Assembly: GCA_027605045.1 (NCBI GenBank)
Contig: JAQFWX010000105.1
Span: 1 to 64,000 of the forward strand
Reading direction: 5' to 3'
DNA length: 64,000 nt
Source: Phallus indusiatus
Lineage: Eukaryota; Basidiomycota; Agaricomycetes; Phallales; Phallaceae
Numbering within the stretch: the first letter of the stretch is position 1; every line of letters begins with the position of its first letter. The notes below the pieces were generated by a model. That model was not told the DNA's origin, ran no database searches, and worked only from the letters and a program-made list of their open reading frames with translations. The translations under genes and the position numbers were made by a program. Of the stretch, positions 55,801 through 64,000 are shown in pieces.

Positions 55801-56164
55801 TATGTACAAGGGTATTTTAACCCCTTTAATTCAGTAGAACCTACATATCTATCGTAAAGATCAAGCATATAAGAGGCCGTCCCAACATTAGAAGGGGTGG
55901 TGCCTGGCATAGAAGTGTATTATCCCATGTCAATTTTATTCACCAATGACTTCGTCTGTCGTTTGCTGCTTGAAGTCTTTGTACTCATTCAAGTTACGAT
56001 CTGATATCAATGAAATAGCCATGATAATAGTTTTGGGATCGTAGTTGAATTATAGCAAAATACAAAAGTAATAATAATGACAATATTCTGGTAAAGGAGA
56101 ATCTGACTATTATGTCCAACTTAGAGCCAAGTTGTATGATGGAATGAGACATTAAACGTACCAC
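55801..56164. other. Convergent 3' region after MEF1
   Basis: About 360 bp, AT-rich, holding the 3' ends of MEF1 and of the small membrane-protein gene. Nothing else seen. Confidence 0.5.
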
Positions 56165-56791
56165 TTAATCCAATACTCCTGGTCCAACCTCAGCAGGATC
56201 ATCGAACGTGGACAACAGTCCGATACTGTCCTTGAGCCTATTCTGCTGCATATTGTCCTCTTCCTCTCCTACCAATATATTAACCGCCTCACCGCTTTGA
56301 GTTGCTTCAGCTGCGGATACCGAGCTCAAGCTCGCAGGTGGCAGGTGATCTCGAACCGCCTGGGCGATCGCAGCAGCCAAATCTCGAGAAGGAAGGCCAA
56401 GTGCTTCAGCCAATGCTTTAATGTTATCTTCAACACTCATCCGAGGACAGTCAGCGTCGCCTGACGACATCTTGGCTGTATTGCGGTCGTTCGGTGAAGG
56501 TGAGCCAGTGCTCATACTTGGGCTTTCGCCCAGTTTTCCGAGTAAAAGTCTACTCCATCCGCCGGCCATCGTTTTCCATTGTAAAATACGATAAACGTTG
56601 AAGCATATGAAAGCGACTAGACAGACGGAAAGAATGTAGATAAACTTGTTGAAGGGGATTTTATAGCCTGGTAGTGAGGTCTTGTGTTTGGCTGTTGCTC
56701 TGCCCTTCCTCGGTGGTGGAAGGTCATTTGATGTAGAGATGGTTTTATCGGCAGACGACATGGGTATTTTACTTCTTCTTCGTGAGGACAT
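56165..56791 (-). CDS. Uncharacterised single-pass membrane protein, 208 aa
   Basis: An uninterrupted frame of 209 codons. The N-terminus is basic and Ser-rich (residues 1-47). One strong transmembrane helix follows (about residues 51-68, FIYILSVCLVAFICFNVY), then a polar, Ser/Pro/Asp-rich tail with an Ala-rich amphipathic stretch (LAEALGLPSRDLAAAIAQAV). There is no signal peptide, so it looks like a tail with the basic side facing the cytosol. I do not recognise the family. An internal ATG ten codons in could be the true start. Composition fits a real gene rather than chance, and no other frame explains the region. Confidence 0.65.
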   Translation of the reverse strand: MSSRRRSKIPMSSADKTISTSNDLPPPRKGRATAKHKTSLPGYKIPFNKFIYILSVCLVAFICFNVYRILQWKTMAGGWSRLLLGKLGESPSMSTGSPSPNDRNTAKMSSGDADCPRMSVEDNIKALAEALGLPSRDLAAAIAQAVRDHLPPASLSSVSAAEATQSGEAVNILVGEEEDNMQQNRLKDSIGLLSTFDDPAEVGPGVLD

Positions 56792-57279
56792 GCTCTATTT
56801 AACTGAACCAGCAGCGTTCATATGAGGTGGTGAACGCGCAAGTGACGTAGTATTGTTGTCGCCGCGTGACGTCATGTTATGGCCATAGTCCATTATGGAG
56901 CACACAGAAAGGATATAATAAATACTAAAGGATCCAGATTCAATGGGAGAAAAGACAACGCTAAATTACATACAACAGTACTTCCGATGAGTACAGAGAA
57001 TCATCCTATCCACGACCGGACGGAGATGTCTGACACGCTCATAAATAAAAAACAACATAGAAGGACACGTATGGGAAAACCATCCGTTAGAAAACAAGGT
57101 GCAGGGATATGTTTATGGATAGCAATGGTAACAAGGACAAAACAACAAGGAATTCCGATAACAAAAACCAAGAAAGGGATAGCACAGTCGAGAGCGATTG
57201 ACGAAAAAGCCGGGAAACAACGGTAGTAGAGGATATCATCCGACAAGCATAGCGAGGAAAGAAATAGAAGGGAATATAC
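56792..57279. other. Intergenic region between the small membrane protein and the WOPR gene
   Basis: Contains a TGACGTCA-like site near 56867-56874, close to the 5' side of the membrane-protein gene, and the WOPR 3' flank. Overlapping frames at 56879-57226 (plus) and 57001-57246 (minus) have no domain support. Confidence 0.45.
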
Positions 57280-58855
57280 TCAGTGAGAGGTATTTAATTC
57301 TTGAGAACCAGCTTCTCCTTGTCTGTGGTGATCTTCGTCATCTCCAGAGGATTGACGACGCCATACGGCGGGAGGATAGTATGGCATAGACATCACAGAA
57401 CCGAGGTGCACGGGAGTTCCATTCGTCGCAACGAGAGCATATGAAGGGCCAGAGTGTTCCCCGTTGACGTTGCCATGATTGAGATTACCGTTCATCTGGA
57501 CAGGAAAGGAAGAAAGGGATACCGCTTGCGAGGAAGTTCCAGGGGAAAAGAAGCCTGGTACGTGGTAATAATTTGCAGCTTGAACCGGTACGGCTTGCAC
57601 GCCATGAACACCATGATAATTAGGATAGGAATTCGGATCAATACCGCCCGTAGAAATGGAAGGTGTGGTGGGGCTAGGCAGAGGGGAGTCGTCGTCGCGA
57701 GACTGACCGCCCTGAGTCCTGACTCCCTCTCCGCTGGTAGAATTGTCCTCGGTGCGTGAACGTGCTCTTCGCTGAGATTTGGACGAATTGTCATAAGGAT
57801 CATATCGTTTTGCAAGGCGTTTGCTCACACTGGAGGTACTGTTCTCTCTTGGCGGTCCGCTGCCTCCAGCTCTGGGAGATTCGGGATCATCAGCTTCGCC
57901 TCTGAATACCGCGTCAGTATGGCAATGCACACAAAAAAAGGAGAGCCAATCAGGAATGAAGGGTCACCTGTAGCGAGGAATGCCTTCAGCATCATATTCA
58001 ACACGGGGCGGGACGCGGAAATGAGTTTTCTCCAAGTAGTCGGGGCTAATTTCAAGCGACGCCAATTCAGGAAGAGAGGATGGAGTTCTCAAACGACCCA
58101 TGCTGATGTCTTCGGCTTTATAGTAAGAAATGAGATGCTGAGAGACGCCCCCAATTGAGAGGGAAAAGGTCTAAAAAGTATTGACTGAGATTAGACAAAA
58201 CCGGCGAAAGAACCGGACATGTGTGGAATCCAACCTTCTTCATCATTCCCTGGGACTTGAACTTCTTACTATTTGTTAAACTGCCATATAGAGACCGTTC
58301 GCGGTTTCTATCCACATCGGCGGCTTCCGTGTTCTTCGGACGGGACAGCGTGGACGACTCATTCCTGAGGGATGAGCCACCTTCATTAACGAGAATAGAA
58401 GGCACATGGCTTGTTGGAGCCTGAGACCGTTGGGGTCCTCGCAAATTGGTCTTCTTATCAGTTTCTCGGTAGATCTGTGCAAACAAAACAGATAATGAAA
58501 ACATAAATATAAGTCAAGTCCTGGCTTTTCGATCTGGAACGCTTAAAGACGCGTTTCGGGTTGTACAAACCAGGAAGTTTCCCAGTATACGACTGGGGCT
58601 CCAATAAAATCCATCAGTCCATCGTTTGATACCGCTTTCGTCTTCATCGAACACGAACACGGACCCGGAACTGATCATCTTTCGCTCTGAATCCACCAGG
58701 CGTCGGGTGACTCGGGGTATGATGCCACGGCGCGCTGCCTCGAGGATCAAGAGTGCATCACCCGTTGTTTCGATCCATCCAGTCCACGGCGGCTCAGGAC
58801 AGGGCGTCGCACCCTCGCCTTGGATGGAGGGGGAAGGGGACGGCGTTTGCTCCAT
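57280..58855 (-). CDS. WOPR-domain (Gti1/Pac2) transcriptional regulator
   Basis: The N-terminal exon holds the WOPRa box: GWIETTGDALLILEAARRGI, IPRVTRRLVDSERKMISSGS, VFVFDEDESGIKRWTDGFYW, SPSRILGNFLV. After an intron comes YRETDKK and a polar loop, then the WOPRb box (LTNSKKFKSQGMMKKTFSLS-IGGVSQHLISYY). The C-terminal half is disordered: RVPPRVEYDAEGIPRYRG, then Ser/Pro/Asn/Gly-rich to E-L-N-T-S-H. About 450 aa. The family (Wor1, Ryp1, Sge1, Gti1) binds DNA and controls morphological switches and secreted-protein genes. All inspected introns are GT-AG. Which of the two fungal WOPR paralogues this is cannot be told here. Confidence 0.92.
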
Positions 58856-59657
58856 TTATACAAATAATGCTGCCACATCAATGTAAGATATCGACGGAAA
58901 TTTTAAAAAATTTTAAAAAAAATCAAAAAATAAAATAAAATAATATACCGAATTTATTACACGAAAACAAGCTATACAGCAGGGTCAAAGCAGGTCGCTA
59001 CATGATGGTAGGTTCGCAAAAAAGATTAGGTTCAGCAACAAATCCAACAAGGTTAAACTTTGCAACTCACGGAAGAGGAGGTTGAAAACGGGGTTAGTTA
59101 TCAGAGAACTCTGTTGTGGCGGTCCTTCAATTTCAAGCTCAGAAACACCCGACCACAGCCTTCCACCATGTTCCGTCCAATTGCCGTCTTTGTTTTTTTT
59201 TGTTTTTCTTCAAAACAGACGGAAACAACCGTGTTGCCGACTCTTTTTTACTAATATGCAGTATTATTATTGTACTTACAAATCTTAAAAGTCTCTGATT
59301 TCTTCATTGCCGCGCATCCGTTATAACTTTATTTTTATTTGTAGAAAAAGAACCTTATTTGCTATTTATTAAATAGCTATGCACGGTTTTTTTTTGTTCC
59401 ACAGATGTGACATTCTCGGGTTTATGAGCAGAGACCACGGTGAGCAGAGTAATATAAGGAAAACCATGATCATGAAGAGTCTTGCTGATAATAGCGCTTG
59501 TGTCAAGAGCAAAATGAAATGAGATCTTGGTTGCACCAGACAGCTTGAGAGTGCGAATCGAAATGAAGTACTTTACTGTCTCAGGGCAATGTCACGTTGA
59601 ACCGTAAAAAAGGAGTCGCGCGTCAAGGATCAAAACGGAATTCGAAAAAAGGATGTT
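58856..59657. other. 800-bp region upstream of the WOPR gene and downstream of tRNA-Glu(TTC)
   Basis: Contains an A/T homopolymer-rich tract (58898-58945) that could exclude nucleosomes near the WOPR promoter. Several short plus-strand frames (59060-59298) are T-rich and unsupported. The long non-coding 5' region is usual for morphological regulators. Confidence 0.5.
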
Positions 59658-59740
59658 TCCACGACGGGGAATCGAACCCCGAGCTGCTGTGCACGCACGC
59701 GCCTGAAAGACAGCGATGTTAGCCATTACACCATCGTGGA
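59658..59740 (-). tRNA. tRNA-Glu (anticodon TTC) with a ~12-nt intron
   Basis: On the minus strand the acceptor stem TCCACGA pairs with TCGTGGA, the T arm is CGGGG-TTCGATT-CCCCG, and the anticodon stem GCTGT pairs with ACAGC. The loop reads CTTTCA, then an insert of about 12 nt (rich in GCGTGC), then C. Removing the insert right after position 37, where tRNA introns always sit, gives the loop CTTTCAC and anticodon TTC. The mature length is 71 nt, equal to the other tRNA-Glu. It decodes GAA. Confidence 0.94.
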
Positions 59741-59873
59741 CTATGAACTAAGGCCGGCAATATATATATAATACAAAAACCAAATAACTTTCTCTTTCCC
59801 GATCCTGCGAGGACAATAAATTTCACAAACAATTTTACTCTCGTAGAGGTTATTTCTGTTACACACTAAAACA

Positions 59874-62602
59874 TCACCTTCTGCGGTCATATTTATCACT
59901 TTCCGCATATTTATCTCGCTCTCGTTCTCGTCCCCAATCTCGTTCCATCTCCCTCGCCTTCCCTCTATCTCGTTCTCTGTCTCGTTCCCTGTCTCGCTCC
60001 CTGTCTCGCTCCCATTCCCTGTCTTTTGATCTGTCCCTTTCTCTTTCTTTTCCTTTTTCTCGCTCCCTTTCTCTTTCTCTTCCCCGGTCCCATTCTCTAT
60101 CTCGTTCCCTGTCTCGATCATAATCCCTATCTCTATCCCAGTTTCGTCCTTTGCTATAAGAATCCCTGCGATAAGATCGACTGCTATCACCTTTATCCCA
60201 TTTTTCATCTGCTTTTGAATAGCCGCCACTCCAACCCAACGGACTCGAAGCTTGTTTGGGAGTAGTATTATTGTTATTGTTATTCCTAGGAGCCTGGTTG
60301 AATGTAAGTGAAAACTTTTTTCAAATCAATTTGCGTATTTTTTTTCACGTGCATGAACTGTCCCGTCAGCGGAATAATTGTAAGGTTGTTGGGGTGAATT
60401 AATGCCAGATGGAGAACTGTGAGCGGTAGAAGCGGTTGCGTCTCTTTGGGCCGTCGATAAAATCCGGTTCTCCAGGTCCGTGTTGATAGACATCGGAGGT
60501 CTGGAAGCTTGTATAGGAGCCGCGTTGAGTAATGTTTGCGTTCCACTGCTAGAAGCACTCGCGGTAGCGTTGTTTCCCGCGGCCTGTGTTTGCGATACTG
60601 AAGAACCTCGCATTCCCTAGTGAAGTAATTCGTGAGTAAAGGGAGACGCGAAAGTGTAAACTACCTTGAGCGTACTCTGGGAGCGGTGGGCGGCTGCCTG
60701 GGACTGAGCAGTGCTTTACTAGTTTCAACGGGGGCAGGACGGTCTCTGTCGTTTTCTGAATCAACGTCCATGTCGATTGCCTCTGATTGTCGTTGCGGGA
60801 TATTACTTGCAACAGGGGCGACGACGGGAGAAGCAACCAACGGTCCGGGCACGTCGCGAAGGGCATTCAAGGAAATTTGATGAATAACGTTGGTGATAGT
60901 TTTGAACACTTTCGAGTTGGACCGGACGTCGGCATGTTCCGCTCTAACCTTGTCTCGCAAAAGATGAATAGCTTTGGATAAATCAGAGGGAGAGAATCGT
61001 TCCATGAAAGTCGCAATTAGGACAGCAATCGTGACGAATTCTATGGGCGCCACTCGAGCAGGCATTTCAAGGGGTTTTTTCAATTCCTTATTCTTTGCAA
61101 TGTCGCGAAAAATTCGAAAGGCCTTCGTGATTCGCTCTCGAAGCGGAGGATCAGGCCCATCACGTCCATTCAAAAACTTGTCGAGTTTCAGCGGGGTGGC
61201 TTGCATCAAGTCCGGAAGTTGTGATATGGAAAATATTGCCTGGCACATGTTCTGGAAATCCCGCGAGCGAGCATGATCCAATTCGAGATTGGCGGCAAGT
61301 CCGTCGTTTGAAATGACATAGTCTTTGATCAGTTGATGAGCGAGATTAGACCAAGGACCGGTTTTTACTTGAAGTTTCTCTGATGGGGAATATTAGAAGA
61401 AGATGAAAAAAAAATCGGGGAAAAGATCACAGACCAGCGGACGTTAACGCGACACCCAGTTGTACCCTCTGATAATTAAAAGTCAAGACGCAATTCGATA
61501 ATCAGGTACAAAAAACCAACCGTGAATACTTCGCGTTCCAAATCCGGCGAAAGTTCGTCATATTCGAAACAGACAATTTGCTTGTTTTGAAACATATTTT
61601 TGAGGCTTGGCGGAAGAATAGTTCGTTTGGGATCTTTATCGCTTTCTAAAAACCAGAACTTTACGTTGATGCACCTGTGTAATGTATTAGAGGAGTCATA
61701 AAACGAACGTATGGGAAAGGAGGCTTTCCTGTCGTGATCTAAAGCAGGGCGATGGCAGAGAATAGATAAAAGCCCGAGATTCATCTTATATCTAACATTC
61801 ACTTACAAGGAATCTGGAATTTAATATTAAGCTATGTAACGCGCGTTGAGTTAATAATTTAGATAATTACCTCTCCGGAGAAAAATCTTCCGAAGACACG
61901 GAAATCAAAAAAATCAGTGTTGAGCAGGGGAACAAAATAGAGTTTAGAATCGTGTATACCTTTTGATACTAGTGAGTCGTTGTTTACCATCTGTACATTT
62001 CCGGGCTCAGTTCTTGTACGGACAAAGTGTTCAGGTAGCTCTTACCGATGCAAGTACGGCTGTGTGGTGCAATGATTCATCGCTTCAAAATGCAGGACAA
62101 TCTTAACTCACCGCTCGTTTCCGTCCACTTCGGTTAACGCTATACAGTTCAGCATAAAGGTATCAAAAATCCGTCCATCATTAAAAGGTATCATAAAAAT
62201 GACGAACAAAAGATGACAGGTGGAATGTAAAAATTCCGAAAGATAGACTCTATGAGTAAGATCTGCTTTGAGTCAGGCCAAACGGTTCCTAGTCAGGTAA
62301 TCCAGGTTGGCATGTATCGCGCGGAGTAGTCCGTGTTACATAGTAAGTACCTCTTTGATAGTCTGGATCCAATTTGATGTCTTCCTGCGTCATTTGGTCT
62401 GCATATTTCCATGAGTCGAGATGAACGCTCTGTTAGAGGAATCTCATATACCGAATAGAGCTCTGGTTGTATACTGAGTTGTTCGACCCGCTTTTAAGGA
62501 GTTCTGCACCTTGTAGGTTTTTTCAATCATTTTTGTGGGTTTGGTGATGTTTCCAGACAATGGTTCTTCATCTGAAGAGGAATTCTCAGAGTCTCCAAGC
62601 AT
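59874..62602 (-). CDS. DUF262-domain protein with an RD/RE-rich C-terminal tail
   Basis: Many short exons. The start M-L-G-D-S-E-N-S-S-S-D-E-E was chosen because the acidic leader and TTQYTTRALFDQMTQEDIKLD-PDYQRG follow directly. The DUF262 core is SKQILLIESIFRNFYIPPVI, then RRTCIDGKQRLTSIK (the DGKQR box) after two introns, then RFFSGEIP and KDPKRTILPPSLKNMFQNKQ. The second half (SRDFQNMCQAIFSISQLPDL, RVAPIEFVTIAVLIATFMER) is helical. The end is Ser/Gln-rich and then almost pure Arg-Asp/Arg-Glu. About 640 aa. DUF262 is related to ParB/sulfiredoxin folds and to GmrS-type restriction proteins. The fungal role is unknown. The exon after S-G-E-I-P is uncertain. Confidence 0.85.
59905..60135 (-). 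repeat. Coding Arg-Asp/Arg-Glu dipeptide repeat (TCTCGY-type on the plus strand)
   Basis: On the coding strand it gives long runs of R-D and R-E with a few W, K and Y, much like the RD/RE regions of U1-70K and other nuclear RNA-binding proteins. The plus strand is CT-rich and repetitive, so length changes by slippage are likely. Confidence 0.85.
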
Positions 62603-63634
62603 GGGATTTTGTTGAAGGAACAATAAATACTGCTGAACAGTGATACTGAAAAATGGTTTTAGAGGAGCCCATAGGTGTCCATTGGCACAGACCACCCTAT
62701 GATCATATTTTGACTCAGATTTATCATTTTGTCTCATGTCTCAGACTGTCTTAAAACTTTTCTGCTGAGCAAAAAAAAATTTCAAGGGGTTTATCTTGCA
62801 ATCTACAGTAACCGAATATCCTAATATGGCTACCACGTGAGTAGGAGCAAACCCCACATTCTCATTGATCTCATCCTCCGAGACAGAATCGGTACTCGTC
62901 AACCAAGATGATGTTGTCCGTTAACACCGGAATGATTTAATATTTTCCGATGAATCGGGTGTCAAAGGAGTTTATGAGTGAAAGGATAGGCTGTTTCTCA
63001 ATGGTTTTTCTGGATTTCATGTGGACTCAAAGCAGCACGCACGGCATGGCACTCACGCTGACCAATGTGTATCATTATCGCTCTACATTGGCATCAAGAA
63101 CCAGATTCGTATCCTCAAAAACTTTCTATCTGCGATGACTAAACGCTTCAATAATGACGCGATACACGCCCGGACGAGAAAAGTGAGAATTTGAGGCGAT
63201 TTAATCACCTCAAAAAATTTGAGCGTTTTCTGCAGAAATTTTGAGGTTTTTAGTAGAGATTTCTTAGATTCCTCGCTTATCATATTTTCTCTGATTTATG
63301 AAAAGATTTGAAATTCCGCTCGGGATTCGGAGTTTGAGAATCGGCAAGCAAGAATGATTCCGTTCACGGCAGTCACGGCATGAACGGAGGCAAAATCTCC
63401 GCACGCGGAAGCAATTAACGAGCGACATACAGGCTTTTTCTGGCATTTAAAGAGTAAACGTTTTATATTAAAGAATGTTCTGTAAAGATATGGCGAAGTT
63501 CTTCAAACTAACTAGTCTAATAAATGAAATATGGTGCACGGAAAGATTATTAGAAAAAACGCTAAGATATGGGGCTTGTGGGTATGATGTATAAGGCTCT
63601 TTTGACTCTTGAAGGCCGTGAACAGAAGTAAAGA
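62603..63634. other. 1 kb without a recognised gene upstream of the DUF262 gene
   Basis: Holds the DUF262 promoter. An 11-bp near-perfect inverted repeat with a 1-nt centre (TTGAGGCGATT / AATCACCTCAA) lies at 63191-63213, followed by repeats of AATTTTGAGG-like words to about 63255. The plus-strand frame from 62932 is coding-like for some codons but has stops. A decayed mobile element is possible but not shown. Confidence 0.4.
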
Positions 63635-64000
63635 TTAAGAATGAGGCCACTCACAGTCATCTGACATTGAGGCAGCTGCTGATCCGTCGTGCACATTCGA
63701 TTGTGTCTCATGCCTAAGAACTTGCTCTTCGTTGAGCTTGAAATTCTGAAGCATCTCTTGAATTTGGATTTGTCGGGACGACGGTGGTTCTTGAACAATA
63801 TTTTCGATCTCATGGTTATAAGCTTCGGCATCAATCCTGTAGAACGAGCACTCAATACTACATATACGCAGTATCAGTTGTCAAAAGAAAGAAATAGATA
63901 TAGTTTTAATTCACAGATGAAAATACTGTGAATGCGTTGCGGAAGAAGGGGATTGCCCTTTGGCCAGCTTCTGCATTGCAGCCAAAAATATGTCCACGTC
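63635..64000 (-). CDS. 3' end of an unrecognised gene, cut by the window edge
   Basis: Two coding-like pieces on the minus strand: from the edge DVDIFLAAMQKLAKGQSPSS... up to about 63926, then after a GT-AG-type intron IDAEAYNHEIENIVQEPPSS..., IQIQEMLQNFKLNEEQVLRH and SAAASMSDDCEWPHS before TAA at 63635. Codon use and amino-acid balance look real. The helical Q-E-M-L-Q-N-F-K-L-N-E-E-Q segment slightly resembles a linker seen before helicase motifs in fungal Helitrons, but nothing confirms it. A further splice at G-A-C-T/GTGAGT is possible, in which case the stop is not used. Confidence 0.45.

Noticed and set aside
56879..57246. Two overlapping open frames, one basic (plus) and one hydrophobic (minus).
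   Set aside because: Neither has domains, splice logic or natural composition. The region fits the 3' flank of the WOPR gene.
59741..60229. A second minus-strand open frame rich in Glu, Ile and Gly over the RD/RE region.
   Set aside because: It is a frame-shifted shadow of the Arg-Asp/Arg-Glu repeat of the DUF262 gene.
62932..63190. A plus-strand stretch starting I-F-S-D-E-S-G, loosely like a Tc1 DDE transposase.
   Set aside because: Only one short motif, with stops soon after and no terminal inverted repeats or TA duplication found.
63635..63850. Possible Helitron helicase remnant.
   Set aside because: Similarity is limited to a short helical stretch. The exon structure and end look like an ordinary gene, so I list it only as an unrecognised partial gene.

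Overview
The window is nuclear DNA of a filamentous basidiomycete, most likely an Agaricomycete. Genes are dense and split by many introns of about 50-65 nt with GT-AG ends. FACT is represented by a Pob3-type subunit that ends in a charged tail with no HMG box. There is a WOPR regulator, a basidiomycete-type DUF262 protein and two tRNA-Glu genes. These family assignments come from reading translated exons by eye; no search was run.

Layout. (1) 0-17 kb is mostly housekeeping: a PIN-domain protein, tRNA-Glu(CTC), the KEOPS kinase BUD32, prefoldin subunit 5 (PFD5), the TREX-2 scaffold SAC3, an epsin, the exosome ring subunit RRP42 and a Ras-type GTPase. BUD32 and PFD5 look like an ancestral divergent pair. 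They are now about 3.5 kb apart, and part of their shared promoter and 5' ends is present twice. Between the two copies sit two divergent lineage-specific genes, one with a nucleotidyltransferase-like fold and one probably related. (2) 17-36.3 kb is an accessory, mainly degradative and metabolic block: a six-hairpin (GH105/YteR-like) hydrolase, a two-domain ABM-type protein, a PhzF-like epimerase, a pepsin-type aspartic protease, the HyuA half of a 5-oxoprolinase, a P450 and a GH35 beta-galactosidase. All but the P450 are on the minus strand. (3) 37-56 kb is a run of plus-strand conserved genes: POB3, NSE3/MAGE, a WDR48/Bun107-like WD40 protein, the calcium channel CCH1 and mitochondrial EF-G1. 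(4) 56-64 kb is on the minus strand: a small one-TM protein, a WOPR regulator, an intron-containing tRNA-Glu(TTC), a DUF262 protein with an RD/RE-rich tail, and the 3' part of an unrecognised gene entering from the right edge.

How the genes relate. Several conserved products act on chromatin or RNA (SAC3, RRP42, POB3, NSE3, WDR48, BUD32). Some neighbouring pairs share very short divergent promoters (SAC3/epsin 100 bp; the two cassette genes 143 bp). The 17-36 kb block codes mainly for secreted hydrolases and redox or small-molecule enzymes. No metabolic cluster core enzyme (PKS, NRPS or terpene synthase) is present, so I do not call it a biosynthetic cluster.

The most unusual points are the duplicated and split BUD32-PFD5 promoter with its two-gene insert, at least five introns that only make sense with GC-AG ends plus one candidate AT-AC intron, a 5-oxoprolinase lacking its HyuB half, and the DUF262-RD/RE fusion protein. 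Exon joins were made by eye; spans are first to last coding base and introns lie inside them.
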